NCBI RefSeq assembly: GCF_000341105.1
Contig: NZ_ANBB01000050.1
Span: forward strand, 1 to 64,000
DNA from: Nocardiopsis potens DSM 45234
Lineage (GTDB): Bacteria > Actinomycetota > Actinomycetes > Streptosporangiales > Streptosporangiaceae
Length of the DNA stretch: 64,000 nucleotides
Direction of reading: 5' to 3'
The position numbers and the translations under genes are program-made. This document shows positions 1 through 7,167 of the stretch, in pieces (positions within the stretch are counted from its first letter, which is position 1; every line of letters starts with the position of its first letter). The notes under the pieces were generated by a model, which ran no database searches, was not told where the DNA came from, and saw nothing but the letters and a program-made list of their open reading frames with translations.

Positions 1-127
1 CATAAACTGCTCACGGCCTGAACGAACCAACCCGGTGTTGCGACGACCCCTAGAAACCGCCGCTCTGATAGGGCCGCAACGTCAAGATCATCGGAGGGAA
101 CGGGGCGCCCCGGGCCCCGGGCAGGGG
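1..127. other. left edge, 3' flank of the LAL gene
   Basis: No gene is visible. The stretch lies just downstream of the LuxR-type gene's stop codon. Positions 80-94 read CGTCAAGATCATCGG, which is identical to the outer half of the right arm of the 50-bp palindrome at 31953-32002. This may be a degenerate copy of the same element at a gene 3' end. Confidence 0.4.
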
Positions 128-3100
128 TCAGGAGGCGCCCAGGCGGTGCGCGATGGCGGCGGCCTCGCCCCGGTTCGCGGCGCCCAGCTTGGACAGGATG
201 TTGGAGACGTGCACGCTGGCCGTCTTCGGCGAGATGAACAGCTCCTCCGCGATCTGCCGGTTGCTCCGCCCGGCGGCGACCAGGCGCAGCACGTCCCGCT
301 CCCGGGCGGTCAGCCCCAGCGCCGCGGCCGGGTCCGGCGGCGGGGCCTCCTGCCCGCCGGCCCGCCGCAGCGGGATGCGGGCGCGGGCGGCCAGCGCCGT
401 GATCTCCGTTTCGAGCGGCGCCGCGCCCAGCTCGTGCGCCGCCGAGGCGGCCTGCCGCAGCAGCTCGCCGGCCTCTTCGCGGGAACCGGCGGCGTCCCGG
501 GAGAGCAGCGCCTCCGCCAGCCGGAACCGGGCGACGGCCGGGAGCATCGGGGACTCCAGCGGTTCGGCGGCGGCGACCGCCTCCGCCCACTGCCCGGCGG
601 CGTCCCGGCCCTCGGCGGTGCGCAGCTCGGCCTCGGCCATCAGGGCCTGTGCGGCCCATACGGGCGCGAACCGGGGGAGTTCCGCCATCGCGGCGCGGAT
701 CCGCTGCACCGCCGCCGCGCGCCCCGGTTCGGCCGCCGGGAGCCCGGCGGCCCGGGCCTCCGCCGCCGCGGCCTCGTACAGCAGCGGCCAGCCGTAGCGC
801 TGGTGGCCGGGGGCGACGGCCCCGCCGACCGCCGCCTCCAGCAGCGACCGGGCGTCCAGGATCCGGCCGTCGGCGGAGGCCAGCGCGATGCCGATCCGGG
901 CCTGGGGCAGGGTGTGCTGCGGCTCCGGGTACGGGCCGGTGGTGGAGGTGTCGGACTCCTTCAGCCACCGCCGGGCCTCGTCGTGCTCGCCGCGGGCCAG
1001 GGCCAGCTCGGCCCGCTGCTCCGCGATGTGCCCCCGGATGCGGGCGCTCGTCCCGCGCCGGCCCTCGGCCCGCTCCAGCGCCGCGCGGGCGTCGTCCCAG
1101 CGGCCGAGCTGGAACAGGGACTCGGCGAGGTTGCCGTCGATGAACGAGGCGGTGTCCGGCAGCCCGTGCCGCTCGGCCAGCCGGCCGCCCTTCTCCGCGG
1201 TCTCGACGGCCTCGGCGTAGCGGCCGAGGCCGTGCAGCGCCTCGGCCAGGTTGCCGTGGCCGCGCAGGAGGACGTTGGCGTTGTCCGGCTCCGGCTCCCG
1301 GTCGCACACCTCGCGGGCCTGTTCGAGCCCGGCCTCCACGTCGCCCTCGTGGATCGTGAGCCAGGCCAGGAGGTGCCGCGCGGTGAGGCCGGTGACCTCG
1401 GCGCCGGTCACCCGGCAGAGCTCCACCGCCCGCTCCGCGATCTCGACCGCCGCCGGCCCCGGCCGGTGCACGACGTACCAGTGCGCCGCGTGCGTCATCA
1501 CCTCGGCGTGCACGGCGGACGGCGGCAGGTCCCGCACCAGCTCCTGCGCGCGGGCGATCTCGTCCCAGCCGTCGGAGCGGGAGAGGTCCAGCATCAGCCG
1601 GTGCCGCTCGGTCCAGAACCAGGCCGCGCGGAGGGCGTCCCCGCCGGAGCCCTCCAGTTCGCGCAGCGCCCGCTTGGCGAGGGCCAGCGCCCGCTCCCGC
1701 TCCCCGGTGAGGCGCGCGGCGACGGTGAGCGCGGCGAGCAGGTCCGCGAAGTCCCCGGGCGCCTCCGCGGAGGCGACCGGGCACAGGCCGTCGGCGACGG
1801 CCCGCCGCATCGCCCCGCGGCGCACCTCTCCGGGGGCGTCGTCCCACAGCTCCACCGCCCGCTCCAGCAGGTGGTACTGCTCGGCGAACGCGTGCCGGGC
1901 GCGCGCCGCGCCCGCCGCGCCGACCACCGCGGGCAGCGCCCGGGCCGGGTCGCGGGCGCCGTACCAGTAGTGGGCCAGCCGCCCGGCCCGGTCCTCGGCG
2001 CACACCGGCGAGGGGTCGGCCTCCAGCGCCTCGGCGTAGCGGCGGCTGAGCCGGGAGCGCTCGCCGGGCAGCAGGTCGCCGAGGACCGCCTCGCGCATCA
2101 GGGCGTGCCGGAAGCGGAACGACTCGGCCTCGTCGGAGGGCTGCAGGACGGCGGCGGTGACGGCGGTGCGCAGCGCCTCGATCAGGTCGTCCTCGGCGAG
2201 GCCGGTGACCGCGGCCAGCAGCCGGAACTCCACCTCCGACCCGCCCGCGGCGGCGGCCCGCACCACGGGCTGCACCTCCTCCGGCAGCGCCTCGGCCCGG
2301 ACCAGCAGCAGGTCGCGCAGGGACTCGCTGATGCCGCCCGGGGAGCCCTCGCGGATGCTGCACGCCAGCTCCTCGACGAAGAACGCGTTGCCCCCGGAGC
2401 GCTCGAAGACCCGGTCCACCAGATGGGCGGGCGGCTCCTCGCCGCCGATCGCGGCGAGCTGGCGGCGGACCTCGGCGCGGTCGAAACGGGGCAGTTCGAG
2501 CCGGGCGACGGTGCGCAGCCGCTCGTACTCGGCGAGGGCGGGCCGCAGCGGGTGGCGGCGGTGCAGGTCGTCGGCGCGGTAGGTGGCGACGATGAGCAGC
2601 CGGCCGCCGGTGAGGGCGCGCAGCAGGTAGCTGAGCAGGTCGCGGGTGGAGCGGTCGGCCCAGTGCAGGTCCTCCAGGACCAGGACGAGGGGCCGGTCCG
2701 CGGCGAGGCGCTCCAGGAGGCGGGCGGTGAGCTCGAAGAGCCGGGCGCGGTCGCCGCTCTCGGGGCGGCCTCGGTCCATCTCGCCGAGCTCGGGCAGCAG
2801 CCGGGCCAGCTCGCCCTCCTGGCCGTCGACGGCGGTGCGGAACTCCGCGCCGAGCCGCCGGTGCAGGGAGCGCAGGGCGGTGGAGACGGGGTGGTACGGC
2901 AGGGCGTCGGCGCCGGACTCGATGCAGCCGCCGAGCGCGGTGACCGCCCCGCCCTCGGCGGCCCGGTGGAGGAACTCCCGGATCAGCCGGGTCTTGCCGA
3001 CCCCGGCCTCACCGCCGACGAAGAGGGCGCGGGGCTCCCCGGCGTCCGCCTGGGACAGGGCGTCGCGGAGGGCGGCCAGTTCGGCGTCGCGGCCGACGAG

Positions 3101-3139
3101 GACCGGGCTTATGTGGCTGCTGTGCACGCCGCCCAGCAT
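128..3139 (-). CDS. LAL-type LuxR transcriptional regulator with AAA ATPase domain
   Basis: A 1003-residue protein of the LAL (large ATP-binding LuxR) type. Near the N-terminus is the ATPase entry LVGRDAEL, then a Walker A motif GGEAGVGKTR at about residues 41-50 and a Walker B-like LVLVLEDLHWAD. The middle is helical and TPR-like. The last 60 residues form a LuxR/NarL helix-turn-helix (LTARERDVLRLVAAGRSN, then ISPKTASVHVSNILSKLG). Such proteins are cytoplasmic, inducer- and ATP-dependent activators. The frame stays open upstream, but the ATG at 3139 places the ATPase domain correctly and avoids overlap with the secreted-protein gene. The target is unknown; it is the last gene in its direction and no operon partner is evident. 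Confidence 0.9.
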   Translation of the reverse strand: MLGGVHSSHISPVLVGRDAELAALRDALSQADAGEPRALFVGGEAGVGKTRLIREFLHRAAEGGAVTALGGCIESGADALPYHPVSTALRSLHRRLGAEFRTAVDGQEGELARLLPELGEMDRGRPESGDRARLFELTARLLERLAADRPLVLVLEDLHWADRSTRDLLSYLLRALTGGRLLIVATYRADDLHRRHPLRPALAEYERLRTVARLELPRFDRAEVRRQLAAIGGEEPPAHLVDRVFERSGGNAFFVEELACSIREGSPGGISESLRDLLLVRAEALPEEVQPVVRAAAAGGSEVEFRLLAAVTGLAEDDLIEALRTAVTAAVLQPSDEAESFRFRHALMREAVLGDLLPGERSRLSRRYAEALEADPSPVCAEDRAGRLAHYWYGARDPARALPAVVGAAGAARARHAFAEQYHLLERAVELWDDAPGEVRRGAMRRAVADGLCPVASAEAPGDFADLLAALTVAARLTGERERALALAKRALRELEGSGGDALRAAWFWTERHRLMLDLSRSDGWDEIARAQELVRDLPPSAVHAEVMTHAAHWYVVHRPGPAAVEIAERAVELCRVTGAEVTGLTARHLLAWLTIHEGDVEAGLEQAREVCDREPEPDNANVLLRGHGNLAEALHGLGRYAEAVETAEKGGRLAERHGLPDTASFIDGNLAESLFQLGRWDDARAALERAEGRRGTSARIRGHIAEQRAELALARGEHDEARRWLKESDTSTTGPYPEPQHTLPQARIGIALASADGRILDARSLLEAAVGGAVAPGHQRYGWPLLYEAAAAEARAAGLPAAEPGRAAAVQRIRAAMAELPRFAPVWAAQALMAEAELRTAEGRDAAGQWAEAVAAAEPLESPMLPAVARFRLAEALLSRDAAGSREEAGELLRQAASAAHELGAAPLETEITALAARARIPLRRAGGQEAPPPDPAAALGLTARERDVLRLVAAGRSNRQIAEELFISPKTASVHVSNILSKLGAANRGEAAAIAHRLGAS

Positions 3140-3175
3140 CGCACGCCGCCCGGCGCCGCCCCCGGTGCGGGGAGG

Positions 3176-3209
3176 GCGGCCGGGCCCGGCGCGCGCCGGG
3201 CCCGGCCGC
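3176..3209. terminator. 34-bp perfect palindrome, probable terminator
   Basis: Positions 3176-3192 and 3193-3209 are exact reverse complements with no loop bases. The element sits 7 bases past the stop of the small secreted protein gene and upstream of the LAL start, as expected for a factor-independent terminator in high-GC actinomycetes, which often lack a T tract. Confidence 0.6.
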
Positions 3210-3216
3210 GCATCGA

Positions 3217-3480
3217 TCACGCTCTGGACACCCGCATCAGGTTCATCTTGGGGGGATTGCTGGTGACGCAGAAGTATTTGTACCGCTTCTGAAAGGTGTT
3301 GTAGCTCTTCATCTTGGAGAGGCAGGCCCACTCGGCGATGTCCTTCTCCACCACCACCGTGTCGTTCGGAGGGCCGGCCGGGACCACGGCGGCCCCCGCG
3401 GGCGACGCCGCGACCAGGGCGCCGGACAGCGCCCCTGCGGTCAGCATGAACGCGGTCATCCCTTTCAAGGTGCGCTTCAT
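3217..3480 (-). CDS. small secreted protein, unknown function
   Basis: An 87-residue protein starting MKRTLKGMTAFMLTAG, with a classic Sec signal peptide: positive N-region, hydrophobic core, and Ala-X-Ala cleavage near ASPAGAA. The mature part is about 57 residues with two cysteines (WACLSK and KYFCVTS), which could form one disulphide, and several Tyr/Phe/Lys residues. The ATG at 3480 has a good ribosome-binding site (GGAAGG) about 8 bases upstream. I do not recognise a family. It is probably exported. It lies upstream of the LAL regulator on the same strand but is separated from it by a strong palindrome. Confidence 0.75.
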   Translation of the reverse strand: MKRTLKGMTAFMLTAGALSGALVAASPAGAAVVPAGPPNDTVVVEKDIAEWACLSKMKSYNTFQKRYKYFCVTSNPPKMNLMRVSRA

Positions 3481-3967
3481 TCGGGGCCTTCCTTTTCGTT
3501 CTCCGGTTCTCCGCCGTCGGCGATCCTGGGTCGGCGGCATTTCCCTGTTTCCGTTCCGGGGTCGGAACCCGGAACGGGTGCGGAAGAATTCACCGCCTGG
3601 GAAGTTGATCTTCACGGTAGCCGTGGACAATCGCGGCGGCAAACCTTCCGGGGGCGGTTCCGGTGTCCCGTCCGGCCGGTGAAGGGTCTCGGTGAGGCGT
3701 CGGCGACCTGCGGCTTCTCTCTTCCGAAAAAAGGACGACGCCGTTCAGCTGCGATTTTCGATCTCCGTTTAAAGACCCTGATCGCGCCCGCTGTTTCTGC
3801 TTCTTCTGCATTTCCTGTGAACTGCGGCACATCCCCTGCGGCTCCGGGGCTGCGGCCGGGGCGTTTCCGGGACGGGGCGCCGGATGGCCGGCGCGCTTCC
3901 GGGTAGGGACGCGGTACGCCCCGCCCCCCGACCCCGGGCGCCGCCCGGGAGGAGCCAGGAGTCCGCC
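3481..3967. other. 487-bp divergent intergenic region
   Basis: It separates the secreted protein gene (-) from the membrane protein gene (+). It holds a 10-bp inverted repeat, CCGTTCCGGG at 3551-3560 and CCCGGAACGG at 3568-3577. It also holds a stretch around 3720-3830 that is visibly richer in A/T than the rest of the window. Short open frames here lack a ribosome-binding site and normal codon bias, so I call no gene. Confidence 0.5.
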
Positions 3968-4534
3968 GTGCCCCGGGAGAACATCGTCCCGTTCCTCGTG
4001 CTGGTCGTGCTGCCGTGGGCGGTCGCGGCGGCCGTCGTCGCCGGCGCCGTGGCGGGCAACGCGTGGATCGTCCAGAGGATCTACTTCCCCGAGGAGCACC
4101 CCTGGGAGTACAGCGGGCGCGCCGAAGCGGTCGTGATCGGCCGGGAGGAGCGGGGCGGCGGAGGGCCGGCCCCGCCCGCGGTCACGGTGTACGTGGAGTA
4201 CGAACCCGAGGGGCGCGGCCCGGTCTCCGGCGCCGAGCTGCGCGGCGACGACGCCATGGCCTACCTGGAGGGCGACGCCCTCATCGTCGCCTACCACCCG
4301 GATTCGCCCGAGATCCCGTTCACCCTGGGCGCCCTCGAGCGGCCGGGGCCGGTGACGGAGGTCGGCGCGGTCGCCTCCGCCCTGCTCTTCGGCGCGCTGG
4401 CCTGCTGGGTCGCCCCCGCCTGGGCCGCCGAGGTCTCCGACCTGAGGACGCGGTGGTGGACGCGCCGCCTGCCCGGGAGGCGCGGCGGGGCCGAGAGGGG
4501 CCGGAGCGGCCCCGGCGGCCCGCGCGGCCGCTGA
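3968..4534 (+). CDS. membrane protein, DUF3592-like
   Basis: A 188-residue protein starting VPRENIVPFLVLVVLPW. The GTG start at 3968 follows a ribosome-binding site AGGAGCCAGGAG. There is an N-terminal membrane segment (about residues 6-30), an extracytoplasmic domain with alternating beta-type segments (AEAVVIGREE, VTVYVEYEPEGRG, DALIVAYHPDSPE), a second membrane helix (about 132-155) and a basic Arg/Gly-rich tail. This layout, with a small beta domain between two helices, resembles DUF3592 proteins, but I infer that from architecture only. The function is unknown. Confidence 0.75.
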   Translation: MPRENIVPFLVLVVLPWAVAAAVVAGAVAGNAWIVQRIYFPEEHPWEYSGRAEAVVIGREERGGGGPAPPAVTVYVEYEPEGRGPVSGAELRGDDAMAYLEGDALIVAYHPDSPEIPFTLGALERPGPVTEVGAVASALLFGALACWVAPAWAAEVSDLRTRWWTRRLPGRRGGAERGRSGPGGPRGR

Positions 4535-4537
4535 ACG

Positions 4538-4578
4538 GGGCGGCGGGGCGGGCGGCCGCTCCGCCCGCCCCGCCGCCC
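4538..4578. terminator. bidirectional terminator
   Basis: 18-bp perfect arms (4538-4555 and 4561-4578) with a 5-base loop CCGCT. It lies between two convergent genes, starting 4 bases after one stop and ending 4 bases before the other. Confidence 0.75.
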
Positions 4579-4582
4579 GGGG

Positions 4583-5359
4583 TCAGCCCGCCGCCGCCAG
4601 CGTGACGGCGATCAGCAGGGAGGCGGTGACGCACACGGCCGAGAGGAGGACCGCGACGAGGAACGGGCGGGCCTGCACCCCGCCCACCCGCGACGTCGCG
4701 GCGGCGGTGCGCGGGTCCGGGTGGAGCAGCAGGTCCGGACGGTACGCCGCCACCTGCCCGGCGACCTGGCGGACGCTCTCCGCCATCTGCGGAGAGGGGG
4801 AGCCCAAGCGGACGAAGAACGGCGGCAGCGCCCGGCCGAAGTCCGCCGACTCCTCCCGGGGCGTGGCGTGGCCGGCGGCGTAGTCCGGCAGCCCGTCCGC
4901 CGGCCGGTGCAGGAAGACGTCGAGCACCTGGCCCGGGACGGTCCTTTTGCCCCTCGGGACGTAGGCGGACCGGAGCATGACCAGGGCGATCGAGTCCCAC
5001 GGCAGGAGGGCCCGGCGGCCCGGCCGCCACCAGGCGCGGTGCTCGGCGAGCTCGATGCCGGCGGGCCCCACGGCGGCCTCGCAGCGGGCCAGCGCGCGGG
5101 GGAGCCGGGACAGGGCGTAGCCGAGCAGGCCGAGCAGCAGGACCGCGGCCAGGCCGAGCGTGACCAGTGCCCATGCGGGCAGTTCGGCGGGGCGCAGCTC
5201 GGTGACGGGCGGCGCCGCGGTGCCGTCGCCGTCTTCGGACGGGAGGACGCCCATCAGCAGGAAGGCGAGGACCGGAGCGACGGTGGCCAGGGCCGACGCG
5301 ATCACGGTGCCCATGCGGGTCGGGTCCGGTCGTCTCAGCGGTACGGTCTGCGTGTACAT
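4583..5359 (-). CDS. multi-pass membrane protein, unknown function
   Basis: 258 residues starting MYTQTVPLRRPDPTRMG. Two N-terminal hydrophobic segments (about 18-38 and 62-85) precede a soluble domain that looks like a PH-like or YdbT-like fold (GPAGIELAEHRAWWRPGRRALLPWDSIALVML). A C-terminal helix follows (PFLVAVLLSAVCVTASLLIAV, split here only for length reasons, about 234-254). The start at 5359 has AGGACAG just upstream. The frame continues open upstream but becomes Arg/Pro-rich and non-coding in character. It is convergent with the preceding membrane gene. The function is not recognised. Confidence 0.75.
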   Translation of the reverse strand: MYTQTVPLRRPDPTRMGTVIASALATVAPVLAFLLMGVLPSEDGDGTAAPPVTELRPAELPAWALVTLGLAAVLLLGLLGYALSRLPRALARCEAAVGPAGIELAEHRAWWRPGRRALLPWDSIALVMLRSAYVPRGKRTVPGQVLDVFLHRPADGLPDYAAGHATPREESADFGRALPPFFVRLGSPSPQMAESVRQVAGQVAAYRPDLLLHPDPRTAAATSRVGGVQARPFLVAVLLSAVCVTASLLIAVTLAAAG

Positions 5360-5888
5360 CTGTCCTGTTCGGTGGTCACCGCTCCCGCGCCCGAGGCGGT
5401 GCCGAGGGACGGGGAGGAGCGGGCCCGCGCGGGCCCGCCCCTCCCCGGTCGACCTCCGCCGAACGCAGGTGCGAAATGGGGATGGACGGCGGAGGCGCCT
5501 TGGTGCGGAGCCCGGGGCCGCGGCCCGTCGAGACTCCGGACGGTGATCGTCCCGCGCTGCGGGCGCACGGGGCAACGTCTTTCGATCTCCATGGAAAGAC
5601 CCCGGTCGGAGCGGACGCGGTCGGCCCGCGAGGAGCATCGGCCGCCGCCGCGCGACGGCCCGCCCGCGGGGGCCGCCGACTGCGGGAGCCCCGCCCGCAG
5701 GGTGCCGTCCGCCCGCGGAGTGCCGCCCGGCCCCGCCGCCGGCGGAGGTCCCCCGCCCGGTGCGGCCGGTCCTCCCCAGGGCCGCCCCGGGCCGGCGAGC
5801 CCGGCATACCCCCTCGAACCGGAACGGCCCGGCGCGGCAGTTCCGCCGAGAAGCGGGCGCCCGCGCGGACATGCGGATAGGGTCACCC
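5360..5888. other. 529-bp intergenic region, no gene seen
   Basis: GC-rich DNA between divergent genes. Several open frames cross it on both strands, but all have Arg/Pro/Gly-rich shadow composition and none has a convincing start. Near the right end GATAGGGT (about 5876-5883) is a possible -10 for the gene at 5922. Confidence 0.4.
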
Positions 5889-5911
5889 CATTCGGCTTCC
5901 CCTACCGAATG
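5889..5911 (+). promoter_or_regulatory. inverted repeat at the promoter of the 5922 gene
   Basis: CATTCGG (5889-5895) and CCGAATG (5905-5911) are perfect arms around a 9-base spacer. The element lies 6-13 bases after a possible -10 box and ends 10 bases before the GTG start, the right place for a repressor operator or a hairpin masking the leader. Confidence 0.4.
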
Positions 5912-5921
5912 AGGTCGCGAC

Positions 5922-6242
5922 GTGACGCACTGGCACTCCCTGGTCGTATCCGTGCCCGACGACGGCTCCACCGGCGTCCTGGTCGGGTTCTACGAACCGC
6001 GGACGCAGGTCGACGCCTGGCGCTCGCTCTACGGGGTGCTGACCGGCGTCGGGGCGATGGACGCCGCGGCGGTGTGGGCCGAGCACGAGGGCGCCGTCCC
6101 GGTCGTCCTGAGCGGCCCGGCCGAGCTCTACCACCACATGGTCGCCGAGTGCTCCGGCGACTGCGACCGGAGCATCGCGGCGAGGATCCGCCGCGAACTG
6201 GGAGAGGACTTCATCTACACCCTGAAGTCCCAGGCGGGCTGA
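5922..6242 (+). CDS. hypothetical protein
   Basis: 106 residues, GTG start at 5922 in the context GAGGTCGCGAC. The protein begins MTHWHSLVVSVPDDGSTG and looks soluble and acidic, with a Cys pair (ECSGDCDRS) near residue 80. No family is recognised. The codon pattern is typical of the window. No operon partner: the next gene on the strand starts 180 bases away behind its own repeats. Confidence 0.65.
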   Translation: MTHWHSLVVSVPDDGSTGVLVGFYEPRTQVDAWRSLYGVLTGVGAMDAAAVWAEHEGAVPVVLSGPAELYHHMVAECSGDCDRSIAARIRRELGEDFIYTLKSQAG

Positions 6243-6342
6243 GCCCGCGGCCGGAACCGGCCGCCGCCGGCGGAGGCGCCGGTGGGAGGCGGAACGCGTT
6301 TCCCCGGGGCCGGTCGAGCGCCTGGTTTCCGACAGACGGCTC

Positions 6343-6384
6343 TCCTCATCCCCGATACGGTTGTCCTCATTCTCGAAACCGCTG
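6343..6384 (+). repeat. two tandem 21-bp direct repeats in a promoter region
   Basis: Units at 6343-6363 and 6364-6384 both begin TCCTCAT and agree at about 16 of 21 positions. A 21-bp period is two helical turns, as expected for side-by-side binding of a regulator. The pair lies 38 bases before the start of the next gene. Confidence 0.45.
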
Positions 6385-6421
6385 CGGCGGCCTCGCCCGA
6401 GGAACGGGGAAGGGGAACCGG

Positions 6422-6883
6422 ATGGACGTCTCCCAGCTCGCGATGGAAGGTGCGAGCGTGCTCGTGCAGAGCATGCTCACCGACCTGTGGCAGGGGGTGC
6501 GCCCCCGCTTCGCCGCCCTGTTCGGCAAGGGGGAGGACACCGTCGGCGAGGAGCTGGAGCAGGTGCGCGCCGAGATCGACGAGGGCGAGACCGAGCCCGA
6601 GGACGTCGAGCAGGAGTGGGCCGCCCGGCTGCGCCGGGTGCTCAAGAACGACCCGGAGGCCGCCGAGGCGCTGCGGGCCATCATCGACGAGGCCGCCCCG
6701 CGCGAGCGCCCCTCCTACAGCAGCGTGAACACGGTCACCGGTGGCAGCCACGAGAACCTGACGCAGATCGGGTACGTGGGCGGCAACAGCTATGTCGGCG
6801 ACCACGTCGACATGCGCGGCATCCGCGCCCAGCGCGATGCGATCGGCAAGCGGTACGACCGCGGCCCCCACCGCGAGGACTGA
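6422..6883 (+). CDS. small protein with amyloid-signalling-like motif
   Basis: 153 residues, ATG at 6422 behind GGGGAAGGGG. The N-terminal 95 residues are a helical, strongly acidic domain (FGKGEDTVGEELEQVRAE, then EPEDVEQEWAARLRRVLK). Residues 101-126 are different in character: Asn103, Gly107/108, then LTQIGYVGGN at 113-122 and SYVG. This Asn/Gln/Gly-rich pattern, with a Gln-Ile-Gly core and regularly spaced glycines, resembles bacterial amyloid signalling (BASS/RHIM-like) motifs attached to NLR-type and effector proteins in actinomycetes. The assignment is by eye. It precedes the polymorphic toxin but has its own promoter region. Confidence 0.7.
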   Translation: MDVSQLAMEGASVLVQSMLTDLWQGVRPRFAALFGKGEDTVGEELEQVRAEIDEGETEPEDVEQEWAARLRRVLKNDPEAAEALRAIIDEAAPRERPSYSSVNTVTGGSHENLTQIGYVGGNSYVGDHVDMRGIRAQRDAIGKRYDRGPHRED

Positions 6884-7013
6884 GCGCGGACCGAGGCAGA
6901 GCCCGGATGAGCGGGGCCGGGCGGCCCTGACCGCATCCGGCCGGGCGGGGCTCCTCCCGCACCTGTTCCCGAAAGGGCAGGTCCGGCGCGTGTACCGGGC
7001 GAGTGAAACCGGT

Positions 7014-7056
7014 CATAGGCCCCTGGCCGGGCGCAATTGGGCCCCAGGGCTCTATG
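7014..7056 (+). promoter_or_regulatory. imperfect inverted repeat upstream of the toxin gene
   Basis: CATAGGCCCCTGG (7014-7026) and CCAGGGCTCTATG (7044-7056) match as inverted repeats at 11 of 13 positions with a 17-base loop. They lie 110 bases before the toxin start in an otherwise gene-free 284-bp stretch. It could be an operator or leader hairpin; the role is not shown. Confidence 0.35.
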
Positions 7057-7167
7057 GGGCCCGGCGCCTTCCTCGATACGGTCGACTGCTCTCCTGTGGG
7101 TTCGAGCGGCTCGGCAGGCCCCACCGGGAGCATCGGTGTCCGGTATGCGATCAGGAGGGCCTGCGCG

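Noticed and set aside
35-3292. 1085-codon open frame on the plus strand opposite the LAL regulator
   Set aside because: Composition is Gly/Arg/Pro/Gln-rich with no domain, as expected for the antisense shadow of a high-GC gene; the minus-strand frame has clear ATPase and LuxR motifs.
3612-3830. 72-codon minus-strand frame in the divergent gap
   Set aside because: Lys/Arg-rich without a good ribosome-binding site, overlapped by equally long frames; coding character not convincing.
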